64,000 nt of DNA. Origin: Saprospiraceae bacterium. Lineage in GTDB: Bacteria > Bacteroidota > Bacteroidia > Chitinophagales > Saprospiraceae. Shown piece after piece: positions 56,322 to 64,000 of this stretch. The position numbers and the translations under genes were made by a program. Numbering within the stretch: the first letter of the stretch is position 1; the number at the start of each line of letters is the position of its first letter. The DNA lies in NCBI GenBank assembly GCA_016719855.1, contig JADJYH010000010.1, positions 110,737 through 174,736 on the forward strand, written 5' to 3'. Under the pieces are notes generated by a model, which did not search any database, had not been told where the DNA came from, and worked only from the letters and a program-made list of their open reading frames with translations.

Positions 56322-56756
56322 ATGAGACTTTTAAAAATTTCCATTTTGCTGATTTGCGTCCTTGCATTTGCAACAGCTTGCAAGGAGAAACCAAAAGCTG
56401 GCTACTCCACCGTCAAGCTCGACGATTTTTTTGAGTTGAAAATGAACCAGTCGGTGGTCATTGTGGACAACGACCTGAAGTTGACCTTCACTGGAGTGCC
56501 GGAAGACTCTCGCTGTCCAAAATTCACGAACTGCATTCAGGAAGGCCAAGTGAGGATCACCATGTCGGCGGCCATTGCTGGCAAAAGCCAGGTGGTGGAG
56601 TTTTCCAGGAAGCCCTCCGACAAGGGCAACACCACGGTGGCAGTTGGCAAGTTCAAAATCCAGCTTTACGACGTGATGCCCTACCCAGAAAGTGGCAAGA
56701 AAATCAACTTGCCTGACTACACCGCCCGGATGACCGTGCGCAAAGTGGGCGGATAA
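56322..56756 (+). CDS. Small lipoprotein of unknown function
   Basis: 144 residues from the ATG at 56322. Lipoprotein signal (ISILLICVLAFATACKEK). The body has FFELKMNQSVVIVDNDLKLTFTGV, PEDSRCPKFTNCIQEGQVRI and KFKIQLYDVMPYPESGKKIN, a pattern seen in small Bacteroidota lipoproteins with an invariant CP...C pair (S.CP....C...G...v). The function is unknown. Followed by a strong terminator at 56772. Confidence 0.75.
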   Translation: MRLLKISILLICVLAFATACKEKPKAGYSTVKLDDFFELKMNQSVVIVDNDLKLTFTGVPEDSRCPKFTNCIQEGQVRITMSAAIAGKSQVVEFSRKPSDKGNTTVAVGKFKIQLYDVMPYPESGKKINLPDYTARMTVRKVGG

Positions 56757-56771
56757 GCTCCTGCGTTTGTC

Positions 56772-56811
56772 AAAAAGCCTCCCCTGTCTTGCTGACAGGG
56801 GAGGCTTTTTT
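56772..56811 (+). terminator. Strong intrinsic terminator
   Basis: 17-bp stem (56772-56788 with 56794-56810) AAAAAGCCTCCCCTGTC / GACAGGGGAGGCTTTTT with a 5-nt loop and T-run, 16 nt after the stop at 56756. Confidence 0.92.
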
Positions 56812-56928
56812 AGTTGGAAAAGGCAAGACTGCTGCTCCTTAATCTTCTTTTCGCCCCCCGAATCGAGCACTTCGTCGGTGCAATCCATCTGTTTATCAAA
56901 AATTCCTTGCTAAAAAAGCTACCATGTA

Positions 56929-56959
56929 TTGCATAGTACCTTGCAGCATATTAACTTTG
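56929..56959 (+). promoter_or_regulatory. Promoter of the PadR-PspC operon
   Basis: TTG (56929-56931), 20-nt spacer, TAACTTTG (56952-56959), matching the Bacteroidota consensus exactly. Transcript start is expected near 56966, 77 nt before the PadR gene, leaving room for an operator in the leader. Confidence 0.72.
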
Positions 56960-57042
56960 CCCCATCAATTAAAGCAACGCAGATAAACTGTCTTGCAGAA
57001 CAAAACAGAACGAATGAGCCATCAGAAATTTTTCCAATCAAA

Positions 57043-57396
57043 ATGAAAGTTCAAGGACTCCTAGACAATACAACCCAGCAGATGCGGAAAGGCATTTTGG
57101 AACTCTGCATCCTCTCCATCATCTCCGATGAAGGAGAGGCCTACCCAACGGACATCATCAAGCGGCTCGAAAAGTCGGAACTGATGGTGGTGGAGGGCAC
57201 GATGTACCCGCTGCTGGCCCGCCTCAAAAGCGTTGGCCTGCTGGACTACACTTGGCGCGAATCGGTCTCCGGGCCGCCCCGCAAGTACTACACCCTTACC
57301 GGCGACGGTAAGGAGTTTTTGGACGGCTTGGCCACCACCTGGCACCAGTTGGTAAATGCCGTCAGCAATTCAACCAAAAGTTTAACAGCTAACTAA
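57043..57396 (+). CDS. PadR-family transcriptional regulator
   Basis: 117 residues. Winged helix with QMRKGILELCILSIISDEGEAY, PTDIIKRLEKSELMVVEGTMYPLLARLKSVGLLDY (split) and PPRKYYTLTGDGKEFLDGL, diagnostic of PadR. It probably represses its own operon and the PspC-domain gene 8 bp downstream. This PadR/PspC pairing is common in Bacteroidota and Firmicutes. The effector is unknown; envelope stress is a reasonable guess from the partner. Confidence 0.95.
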   Translation: MKVQGLLDNTTQQMRKGILELCILSIISDEGEAYPTDIIKRLEKSELMVVEGTMYPLLARLKSVGLLDYTWRESVSGPPRKYYTLTGDGKEFLDGLATTWHQLVNAVSNSTKSLTAN

Positions 57397-57404
57397 TTCA
57401 TACA

Positions 57405-59657
57405 ATGACTAAGGTATTCAATATCAACCTCGGCGGCCTTCCACTCACCATAGACGAAGACGCCTACGAGACCCTCAGCAGCTATCTGAAGACCATCCAC
57501 AACCATTTTCGCAGCTCGGAGGGCTACGAGGAAATCACCACCGACATCGAGGCACGCATGGCCGAGCTGTTCCAAGAGAAACTTGGCAGCCGTCCCATCG
57601 TCTCGCTAAAGGACGTGAACGGCGTCATCGCCATCATGGGCACACCGGAGGATTTCGGTGCGGAGCCAATGGAGGAACCTGCCGTCAGCGAGCCAAAATC
57701 GAAGTTCGGCAAGAAGTTCAACATCAAAACGGGCAAACGCCTCTTCCGCAACCCGGACGAGGAAGTTGTGGGTGGAGTTTGCTCCGGCATAGCAGCCTAT
57801 TTTGGCATCGCTGACCCGCTCTGGGTACGCTTGGCCTTTATACTTTTCACTTTCACGGGCGGATTTGCCGTGCCGCTTTACTTTATCCTCTGGGCCATTT
57901 TGCCGAAGGCTGAATCGGCAAGCGACAAGCTGGCTATGCGGGGCGAGCCTATCAATGCCAGCAATATTGGCAAAATCATCGAAGAGGAATTTGACCACGT
58001 GTCGAAGAAAGTGGTCGAACTGGGCGATGAAATAAAAGGGGAGTTCGGGGCAAAAAAAAAAAGTACGGGGTCGCAGCCTGATGATGTTTCGTCGTCAGCC
58101 AATGCGTCCACTGGCAAGCATCATTTCAGAGCCGCCGCTTCCGAGGGGATTCATGTTTTAAGCAGCATCATCCTTGTTTTGGGCGGCATTATCCGCAAGG
58201 TTTTTGAAACGTTGGTGAAAGTCATACGGCCCATTGGGTTCATCATCGGGGTGGCTTTGGTGGCCATGCTGGTGCTGTTCTGGGTTTTCTCGGTGGGTGG
58301 ACTGTTTATAGGGCTGCCGTTCGGGAGCTTCCTGCTGCCGGGTTCTTCCTTCATCACCACTTTGGGCGTGGTCAACCTCCTGATATTCCTGGGCGTGCCG
58401 CTGCTGATGTTGGCACTGGGCGTCATGCGGTTGTTCATGCGCACCAATTTCAAGCCCCGTTGGACGGCGGGTTTGTGGCTTTTCTGGGCGCTCAATTTGG
58501 TCAGCTTGGTGTTCGTTGGCACAAAAACGATGCGGCAGTTTGCGCATGGGGCGGATGTTGGACTCGGAGCCAATACCGCCAATTTCGCACCGACCGATAC
58601 CCTTTTCATTGATTTTGAGAAGAATCCTTATGATGATAGCTTCATGCGATTTGGGGGCGACCTGTACATCTCCGACAACAAGCTTATCTCTGAAAACATA
58701 CGGGTTCGGGTGGAAAAATCGGAGAGCAACAAGCTTGAAGTTTTCCAAAGCAACTATTCCCGTGGGGAGGGCATGGAAGAGGGCCAACAACTGGCCAACA
58801 AGATTGCCTATCAATACCGCATCGAAGGCAACCGCTTGGTTTTGCCACGTTTCTTTGAAATTCCCAAGGGTGAAAAATGGCGTGGACAACGGGTCAACCT
58901 CACCATCAAAGTGCCGGAGGGCAAATGGGTGCAGCACGGCAACGAGGTAAACTGGGATGACCTTGACCTACAAGTAGATGAACAATATCCCTTCCCGTAT
59001 TGGGAGAGCCAGTATGCCTGGAAAATGGGCCCGAACGGCCTGTTCAATCCTGAATATGCCAAGGAACAAGCCGATAAAGAAGCACGTGACTTGACCTTGA
59101 GCAATTTCAGTAAAATCAGACTGGAGGGCAATATCCGACTGAACATCCGGCAAACGGGCGAGTTCAGCTTCAAGTTCACCGAAGGCGGCGACCAAAACGA
59201 TAAGGTGGACATCTCGCAGCAGGGCGACCAGCTTTTCATCTCGACCAAGCAAGAGCTGGACGGCGTCGTGGTGCTCGAAATAACTACCCCCAACCTCACG
59301 GAGCTTCACTTGGTCAATTCCGACGATGTTGCGCTGACCGACTTTGACCTCGCCAGCTTCCGCCTCGTGAACGAGGGCGAGGGAAAGGTGAAGTTCAAGG
59401 CCAACGTGAACAACCTCGACGTGCAGCTCTCCGGCGACAACGAACTGGAACTGAGCGGCAACTGCAACCACCTCAAAGCCGTGCTGGACAACGAAGCCCG
59501 CCTCGATGCCGAGCAGTTCTCGGTGCGGGTGGCCGACATCACCGCCTCCAACGACAGTTGGGTGAAAATCTCCGCCACCGACACCCTGCTCCAGCATTTT
59601 GACGAGAGCAGCGACTTGGTTTCAAAGCTGAAAACCTCGGTGGTCATTGAGAAATAG
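57405..59657 (+). CDS. PspC-domain membrane protein with DUF2807 (auto-transporter adhesin-like head) domain
   Basis: 750 residues. N-terminal ~90-residue region (FNINLGGLPLTIDEDAYETL; ARMAELFQEKLG) typical of Bacteroidota PspC proteins. PspC domain (about 108-170: RLFRNPDEEVVGGVCSGIAAYFGI, split; LWVRLAFILFTFTGGFAVPLYFILWAILPK, split), a linker, then four or five membrane segments (about 245-370), an extracytoplasmic region, and a C-terminal DUF2807-like beta-helix (about 555-740: FSKIRLEGNIRLNIRQTGEF, LTELHLVNSDDVALTDFDL). Encoded 8 bp after padR. Probably senses or protects membrane integrity; the fused DUF2807 domain suggests a surface-sensing head. Confidence 0.92.
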   Translation: MTKVFNINLGGLPLTIDEDAYETLSSYLKTIHNHFRSSEGYEEITTDIEARMAELFQEKLGSRPIVSLKDVNGVIAIMGTPEDFGAEPMEEPAVSEPKSKFGKKFNIKTGKRLFRNPDEEVVGGVCSGIAAYFGIADPLWVRLAFILFTFTGGFAVPLYFILWAILPKAESASDKLAMRGEPINASNIGKIIEEEFDHVSKKVVELGDEIKGEFGAKKKSTGSQPDDVSSSANASTGKHHFRAAASEGIHVLSSIILVLGGIIRKVFETLVKVIRPIGFIIGVALVAMLVLFWVFSVGGLFIGLPFGSFLLPGSSFITTLGVVNLLIFLGVPLLMLALGVMRLFMRTNFKPRWTAGLWLFWALNLVSLVFVGTKTMRQFAHGADVGLGANTANFAPTDTLFIDFEKNPYDDSFMRFGGDLYISDNKLISENIRVRVEKSESNKLEVFQSNYSRGEGMEEGQQLANKIAYQYRIEGNRLVLPRFFEIPKGEKWRGQRVNLTIKVPEGKWVQHGNEVNWDDLDLQVDEQYPFPYWESQYAWKMGPNGLFNPEYAKEQADKEARDLTLSNFSKIRLEGNIRLNIRQTGEFSFKFTEGGDQNDKVDISQQGDQLFISTKQELDGVVVLEITTPNLTELHLVNSDDVALTDFDLASFRLVNEGEGKVKFKANVNNLDVQLSGDNELELSGNCNHLKAVLDNEARLDAEQFSVRVADITASNDSWVKISATDTLLQHFDESSDLVSKLKTSVVIEK

Positions 59658-59716
59658 TTTGACAGTTAGCCGGTGTGCAGTGTGCAGTTTGTCCATTGCT
59701 TAACTGGTAAATATCG

Positions 59717-59742
59717 GGGGCATCTTTTCCAAAAGATGCCCC
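59717..59742 (+). terminator. Terminator-like hairpin after the PspC gene
   Basis: Perfect 12-bp stem GGGGCATCTTTT / AAAAGATGCCCC with a 2-nt loop, 60 bp after the stop. The following T-run is short. Confidence 0.65.
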
Positions 59743-59767
59743 TGTTTAATTTTCAATCAACAATTTT

Positions 59768-60226
59768 ATGAAACAAAAACTGATGCTGTTGGCGCTGTTG
59801 GCCGCCTTCTCAACATCGTTGCCAGCCCAAGAAACAATTAGTCAGGAGGCACTTTTCCAAGAAATTTATGAGATGGACAGCTTGCTGTTTGAGGGGTTCA
59901 ACAACCGGGACATAGAGACTATCAAGCACCTGTTCAGCGAAGACCTCGAATTTTTCCACGACAAAACCGGGCTAACCAACTACAACCAAAACATTGAGCT
60001 GCTGGGCGACAACTTCCGTCGGGGCAACTCGCCCAAACGGGAACTGTTGAAGGAAACGATGGAAGTGTACCCGGTGCCGGGCTACGGTGCGGTGCAGACA
60101 GCCTCGCACCGATTTTGCCACCTTGAAAATGGGGAAATGGATTGCGGGACGTTCAAGTTCGTGCATATCTGGAAGAAGAAGGACGGGCAGTGGAAACTGG
60201 CAAGAATTGTCAGTTTTGACCACTAA
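59768..60226 (+). CDS. Secreted NTF2-like (DUF4440) protein
   Basis: 152 residues. Signal peptide (KLMLLALLAAFSTSLPAQ). SnoaL/DUF4440 fold: ALFQEIYEMDSLLFEGFNNRDIETIKHLF (split), FHDKTGLTNYNQNIELLGD, FKFVHIWKKKDGQWKLARIVSFDH. Members are often annotated as ketosteroid-isomerase-like, but most secreted ones have no known activity. Standing alone with its own hairpin upstream. Confidence 0.85.
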   Translation: MKQKLMLLALLAAFSTSLPAQETISQEALFQEIYEMDSLLFEGFNNRDIETIKHLFSEDLEFFHDKTGLTNYNQNIELLGDNFRRGNSPKRELLKETMEVYPVPGYGAVQTASHRFCHLENGEMDCGTFKFVHIWKKKDGQWKLARIVSFDH

Positions 60227-60384
60227 ATAAAAGCTAAGCCTGGGAAAATAAAGTGGTCGAAATACGTCGTGCAGAAAGTGAAAAAAGACTAAGTGCCCGT
60301 GAGTCAACGACAAGGCGCTGCTCAAGTTATTATTGTCTTGACGTATGGCAGGGCGGCAGGAAAAAAGGTATCCACCTGGAACGA

Positions 60385-60420
60385 AAAAAGCCCTTGCTCA
60401 CAATGCGACAAGGGCTTTTC
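60385..60420 (-). terminator. Terminator of the metal-efflux operon
   Basis: 12-bp perfect stem AAAAAGCCCTTG / CAAGGGCTTTTT (60385-60396 and 60409-60420), 16 nt beyond the stop of the gene at 60437; T-run on the minus strand. Confidence 0.85.
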
Positions 60421-60436
60421 CATTTTTCAAAAGATT

Positions 60437-61681
60437 TCAATGCCCCTCATGGCCACCCTCCTCCATGTCGTGACCTGCCATTGGATCCACCCCCTTTTTG
60501 AACACTAGCTCGCTGTGCAGCAGGTAAGCCCCCGACACTACCACTACCTCGCCCGCCTTCAAACCCTCGGTAATTTCAGTAAAATCCCGGTTCGTCATGC
60601 CCATCGTCACCATGCGGCTTTCAAAAGCGCCGGAGTCATTTTTAAGCCAAACCGTAGCGCCGTCTTTCCCTTGTATGAGCGCATTGGTCGGTACGGCAAC
60701 GGCATTTTTGACCTTGCCCTTCAGCGTTATCCAAGCCTGCATTCCTGGTTGGTACTCGCCGCCAGGGTTTGCGATTTCCACCCGGATCATCACGATTTTG
60801 GAAGACGCTTCGATCGCTGGGTTGACGAAACTGACTTTGCCCCGCAGCTTCAGGTCTGGAAAGGAAGGTATTTCCACCAGCGCTTCGTTGGTCTGGTTAA
60901 GGAAAGGCAGGTCGCTGACATAGAGTTGCGCTTCCGCCCATAGGTTGCGGAGGTCGGAGATGCGCAGCACGGGCGAGCCTTCCGCAACATAATCGCCCTC
61001 GGCTACACTTACCTCGGTGGCGATGCCGCTGTATTTGCTGTAAAAAGTGAGGGTGTTTTTGGGTGAGCCACTTTGTTCGAGTTCTCCGATTTGCCGCTCG
61101 GTCATGCCCCATAACAGGAGTTTGTTGCGGGCGGCATCGGCGATGCGGGCAAAGGTGGGGTCGGTGTCGGCGTAGCGTTTTTTGCTTTGCAGCGCCAGCA
61201 AGTAGTCCTGTTGCACCGAAGCCAACTCCTCGCTGTACAGTTCAAATACCGCTTGCCCTGCCCGAACCGGCTCGCCAATATTGCGCACAAAAAGCCGCTC
61301 AACCCTGCCCGCTATCCTCGCCGTGACCACATTCACGAGATTCTGATTTTCCTTCAAGGTTGCCGACAGCGTGATTTCCTTTCCGAGGGGTTGCAGGCCT
61401 ACGGTATCAGTTTGGATGTTCGCCAACTGGATTTGACCCTCGCTCAACTTTAGCTCTCCCGCTTTTTGGTTAGGGTCAATTTCCACCCGCACCAAGTCCA
61501 TTTTGCAAATGGGGCAGGTGCCCGGCTTTTTTTCCATCACCTGCGGGTCCATCGAGCAAGTGTAATAAACATTGTCCGGCACAGCTTCCGGTGCGCTGTT
61601 ATTGCAGGCAGCAAACAGCAGTGTAGCCGCCAAACTTGTTTGGCAGGCTTTCCAGAAAAAACTATGTTTGAATAGGTTCAT
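60437..61681 (-). CDS. CusB-like efflux periplasmic adaptor with heavy-metal-binding domain
   Basis: 414 residues from the ATG at 61681. Lipoprotein signal (QTSLAATLLFAACNNS), one heavy-metal-binding domain (YYTCSMDPQVMEKKPGTCPICKMDLV, split, with the CxM...CPxCxMDL pattern), then a membrane-fusion protein fold: barrel-sandwich RIAGRVERLFVRNIGEPVRAG, hairpin YLLALQSKKRYA, beta-barrel NLWAEAQLYVSDLPFL, and a C-terminal domain ending in a His/Asp/Glu-rich tail (HDMEEGGHEGH). It links an RND pump to the outer-membrane channel, probably for copper/silver or a related cation. Signal-peptide codons lie within a 28-bp inverted repeat. Confidence 0.9.
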   Translation of the reverse strand: MNLFKHSFFWKACQTSLAATLLFAACNNSAPEAVPDNVYYTCSMDPQVMEKKPGTCPICKMDLVRVEIDPNQKAGELKLSEGQIQLANIQTDTVGLQPLGKEITLSATLKENQNLVNVVTARIAGRVERLFVRNIGEPVRAGQAVFELYSEELASVQQDYLLALQSKKRYADTDPTFARIADAARNKLLLWGMTERQIGELEQSGSPKNTLTFYSKYSGIATEVSVAEGDYVAEGSPVLRISDLRNLWAEAQLYVSDLPFLNQTNEALVEIPSFPDLKLRGKVSFVNPAIEASSKIVMIRVEIANPGGEYQPGMQAWITLKGKVKNAVAVPTNALIQGKDGATVWLKNDSGAFESRMVTMGMTNRDFTEITEGLKAGEVVVVSGAYLLHSELVFKKGVDPMAGHDMEEGGHEGH

Positions 61682-61726
61682 GCTCGTGTTGTATTTTGAG
61701 CCTGCCAAACAAGTTTGGCGGCTACA
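61622..61726. repeat. 28-bp perfect inverted repeat spanning a start codon
   Basis: Arms 61622-61649 (inside the signal-peptide codons of the gene ending at 60437) and 61699-61726 (upstream gap) are exact reverse complements. Each arm is itself nearly palindromic (GCCGCCAAAC / GTTTGGC). The start codon (61679-61681) lies in the loop. Confidence 0.85.
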
Positions 61727-61731
61727 ATGAG

Positions 61732-63153
61732 TTAGTTTGATTTGACAAAACTTTCGCTGTCCATGAGGAACTGTGCATCGGCGGCAACCTCGTCTGTTTC
61801 TGAAATGCCCGACCGCACCTCCAGCCAATCGCCGGAGATGCCGCCTACCTCGATTTTTTGGGTTTTAAAAACGCCGTCTTTTTTCAAAAACACCACCTTT
61901 TGCCTCCCCAAATCGAGGGCAGCAGTCCTTGGTATCCAAAGTCCAGAACGCCCGCCCGCCTGCACGGTGGCGTTGAGCAATGCGCCCGGCTTCAATTTGC
62001 CGCCGGGGTTTGCGAGATAGACCCTCGCCCGCATGTTCTTGCCGCCCGCTCCAAACTGTGGCTCGACGTAGTTGATTTTCCCTGAAAACGGCTTGTCAAA
62101 AGGCTCGATGCGGATGCTCGCTGTTTGCCCAACCTTGACCGCCGAAGCATCGGACGGGTAAAATTCGAGCACCGCCCACACAGTGGCGAGGTTTTGAAGG
62201 CTGAAAAGCCGCTGTCCTTTTTGCACGTACATGCCTTCCCGGAGGGATAATTCACCTGCGGTGGCATTGGAAGTTGGAATTGCAGTGCCGCCATCTCCCT
62301 CCATTCCCTCGCCAGGCAGCGCAGGGGTAGGCATGGGTTTCTCAAAAACCAGCCCGTCGTAGGGACTGAAAATGGATAGCGATAGCGAGGGCTTCTTGGT
62401 TTTCTCTACCTCGCCAATTTGCGCAGCCGTCAAGCCGAGCAGCGACAGTCGTCGGCGGGCATTTTCAATCAAAGTAGTGTTGGCAGCGTCGTTTTCCAGC
62501 AGGAAAATCAAGTCTTGCTGTGCGGTGGCAATCTCTGGGCTATACAGGTCGAGGATGCGCTGCCCTTTCTTCACGGGCTGGTACGGGTACTTGACGTACA
62601 ACCGTTCGATTCGCCCCCCGAAACGGGCAGAAATGGACTGTATCTTGCGGGCATCATAGGCGAGGTAGCCCGGCGCTTCCATGCTGGCTGTGATGGTTTT
62701 GCGCTCCGGGTGGACGGTTTTTACCGAACTCAAAACATACTCGTAAGTTGGCTTCAAGAGCATATCAAGTTCGCTGGAAACAGTATCTCCCGACATGCCA
62801 GTCGTTTCTTTTTTCACCAAATCCATCTTGCAAATCGGGCAACTGCCCGGCTCGTTTCGCACGATTTCGGGGTGCATGGGGCAAGTGTAAACGGCAGTAG
62901 AATCCTCGTGCTTCATGGTTGAATGGTCGTGCCCATCGGGCATCTCGACCGGCTTCAAGTCCATTTTGCATACGGGGCAATTGCCGGGTTCATGGTAGGT
63001 CTTGTCGCCCTCGCATTTCATCGGGCATTGCCAGGCGGTGGCAGTTCCATCGTGCTGCGAATGGTCTGTGTCGTTGTTTTGGCAGGCAGAAATCACGAAC
63101 AGCAGTGCGATGAGCCAGCCTCCGGTTCTAACGAATTTCCAATTCTTTTTCAT
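61732..63153 (-). CDS. CusB-like efflux adaptor with two heavy-metal-binding domains
   Basis: 473 residues. Lipoprotein signal (GGWLIALLFVISACQNN), then two HMBD zinc-ribbon-like modules in tandem: WQCPMKCEGDKTYHEPGNCPVCKMDLKPV (split) and YTCPMHPEIVRNEPGSCPICKMDLV (split), separated by a His-rich link (GHDHSTMKHED). The membrane-fusion core follows: FGGRIERLYVKYPYQPVKKG, TAQQDLIFLLENDAANTT, LREGMYVQKGQRLFSLQNLA, VEPQFGAGGKNMRARV. It overlaps the TolC-like gene by 26 bp and precedes the second adaptor by 50 bp, so it belongs to one operon. Two different adaptors may form a mixed hexamer or serve as metal chaperones. Confidence 0.92.
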   Translation of the reverse strand: MKKNWKFVRTGGWLIALLFVISACQNNDTDHSQHDGTATAWQCPMKCEGDKTYHEPGNCPVCKMDLKPVEMPDGHDHSTMKHEDSTAVYTCPMHPEIVRNEPGSCPICKMDLVKKETTGMSGDTVSSELDMLLKPTYEYVLSSVKTVHPERKTITASMEAPGYLAYDARKIQSISARFGGRIERLYVKYPYQPVKKGQRILDLYSPEIATAQQDLIFLLENDAANTTLIENARRRLSLLGLTAAQIGEVEKTKKPSLSLSIFSPYDGLVFEKPMPTPALPGEGMEGDGGTAIPTSNATAGELSLREGMYVQKGQRLFSLQNLATVWAVLEFYPSDASAVKVGQTASIRIEPFDKPFSGKINYVEPQFGAGGKNMRARVYLANPGGKLKPGALLNATVQAGGRSGLWIPRTAALDLGRQKVVFLKKDGVFKTQKIEVGGISGDWLEVRSGISETDEVAADAQFLMDSESFVKSN

Positions 63154-64000
63154 AAGCGGTTTTAGCTTGCAGTAATTGTTGAAGAAGGTCGAGTTGCGCC
63201 AGGCGGCTCATTTTCAGTTCCAGCCAGGCATCGAGCGCCATGAACAACTCGTCGGTGTTTTGCTCGTAGGCGAGCAGGGTGCTTTGAAAACGCTTGCGCT
63301 GGTTGGGCACGATGTCGTTTTCGTAGCGTTCGATTTGGTTTTGCAGGGTCTGCATCATCACCAGCCGGTCGGCGAGTGCGCCCCGCACCGAGTTGGCGAT
63401 GGCGGCTTTTTCCCACTCGAATGCCGCCAGCCGGAAGTCAATGCCCTCAATATTGGCCTTGATGTCCTTGTTCGCCCAGGGGGCAATCGGCACGGTCACC
63501 ATGCCCATCAGCGAAAACTGCCAAGGCTGCCCGCCGAAGGTGAACATGTGGTCGTACCGGATGCCAAACTCCGGTTTGAGTTTGGAGCGATTGAATTCCT
63601 GCTCCAGTCGGGCGGTGCGCAGGTTGGCTTCCACGGCTTGAATATCGCTTCGTGTAAGGATGTGGCTGGTGTCTGGCAGAATTGGCAGTTCCTTCCAAGA
63701 TGACAAAAAAGCAGTGGTATCCACGTCGAAATCCACCTCCTTCGGGAACTGCATCAAAGCTTCGAGCATCGTTTTCTGCTGCCGGATTTCCCCGGCGTAC
63801 ATCGCCTGCATCCGGTCGAGGTCGGCGAGTTCCGCCTCGGCTTTGTAGATGCTGCCGAGCTTTTCCCGGTTGAATTTGTACCGCTCCTTGGCGCTTTCAA
63901 TCATGAGGCGCAACAGGTTTTTGCTTTCCTCCAGCACGGCGGTTTTCTTTTTCAAAACTAGCCAATTGAAGTAAGCCGTTTTCGCTTCCGCAAACAGCAT
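63128..64000 (-). CDS. TolC/CusC-family outer-membrane efflux protein, C-terminal part (runs off right edge)
   Basis: At least 290 residues in frame to the edge. Long alpha-helical coiled regions (YFNWLVLKKKTAVLEESKN, ERYKFNREKLGSIYKAEAELADLDRMQ in parts) alternate with short beta-strand stretches (LKPEFGIRYDHMFTF, WQFSLMGMVTVPIAPW), the repeat plan of TolC-type channels. The C-terminal helix ends LLQAKTAYEKELEIR. The true start lies right of the window; the Met at the edge is incidental. First visible gene of the metal-efflux operon, and the RND pump (CusA-like) is expected nearby outside. Confidence 0.88.
   Translation of the reverse strand: MLFAEAKTAYFNWLVLKKKTAVLEESKNLLRLMIESAKERYKFNREKLGSIYKAEAELADLDRMQAMYAGEIRQQKTMLEALMQFPKEVDFDVDTTAFLSSWKELPILPDTSHILTRSDIQAVEANLRTARLEQEFNRSKLKPEFGIRYDHMFTFGGQPWQFSLMGMVTVPIAPWANKDIKANIEGIDFRLAAFEWEKAAIANSVRGALADRLVMMQTLQNQIERYENDIVPNQRKRFQSTLLAYEQNTDELFMALDAWLELKMSRLAQLDLLQQLLQAKTAYEKELEIR

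Overview
The window is a stretch of Bacteroidota chromosome, most likely from the Saprospiria/Chitinophagia side. The evidence is: proteins ending in type IX secretion (T9SS) C-terminal sorting domains, a SusC/SusD pair, GldM-like domains, start regions without Shine-Dalgarno sequences, and several -7 boxes of the Bacteroidota type TAnnTTTG. Most of it is about 50-57% G+C by eye; the block at 39.7-40.9 kb is visibly A+T-richer. About 52 protein genes are supported. I saw no rRNA, tRNA, CRISPR array or complete insertion sequence.

Layout. 1-1.04 kb: 5' part of trpE (minus strand) behind a tryptophan attenuator whose short leader peptide carries three consecutive Trp codons. 1.1-13 kb: a damaged GH42-like glycosidase, a Nudix hydrolase cut by a 42-G tract, a CotH/P-domain secreted protein, two divergent paralogous beta-helix surface proteins and a muramidase. 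13-24.5 kb: a sulfurtransferase, then a polysaccharide-utilisation locus (membrane-spanning LuxR-type regulator, SusC, SusD, GH16 glucanase, GH172). 24.7-34.5 kb: an LVIVD-repeat protein, a LytS/LytTR two-component pair, a GldM-domain protein, a GH95 fucosidase, a MuiA-type protein and a Fic protein with tandem operators. 34.7-39.6 kb: small secreted proteins, lipoproteins and a membrane-anchored winged-helix regulator. 39.7-40.9 kb: a two-gene PIN-like + TIR operon, the best candidate here for an undescribed (defence-like) system. 41-60 kb: housekeeping and envelope genes (saccharopine-dehydrogenase family, M14 peptidase, SDR, purine nucleoside phosphorylase, LemA-TPM-TPM, FtsX/LolE-type permease, two cyclophilin lipoproteins, polyphosphate glucokinase, PadR-PspC pair). 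60.4-64 kb: a heavy-metal efflux operon (TolC-like protein and two CusB-like adaptors) running off the right edge.

The genes fall into a few working groups: beta-glucan and fucoside foraging at the cell surface (regulator, SusCD, GH16, GH172, GH95); T9SS cargo (CotH protein, both beta-helix proteins, LVIVD protein); envelope maintenance (muramidase, LemA/TPM, permease, PPIases, PspC); and metal efflux.

Quality warning: about 14 genes are split by single-base frameshifts, many in homopolymers, and two long poly-G tracts interrupt the sequence. Most of these splits can be repaired by one base and look like sequencing or assembly errors rather than decay. I therefore give repaired gene extents and say where each shift lies.
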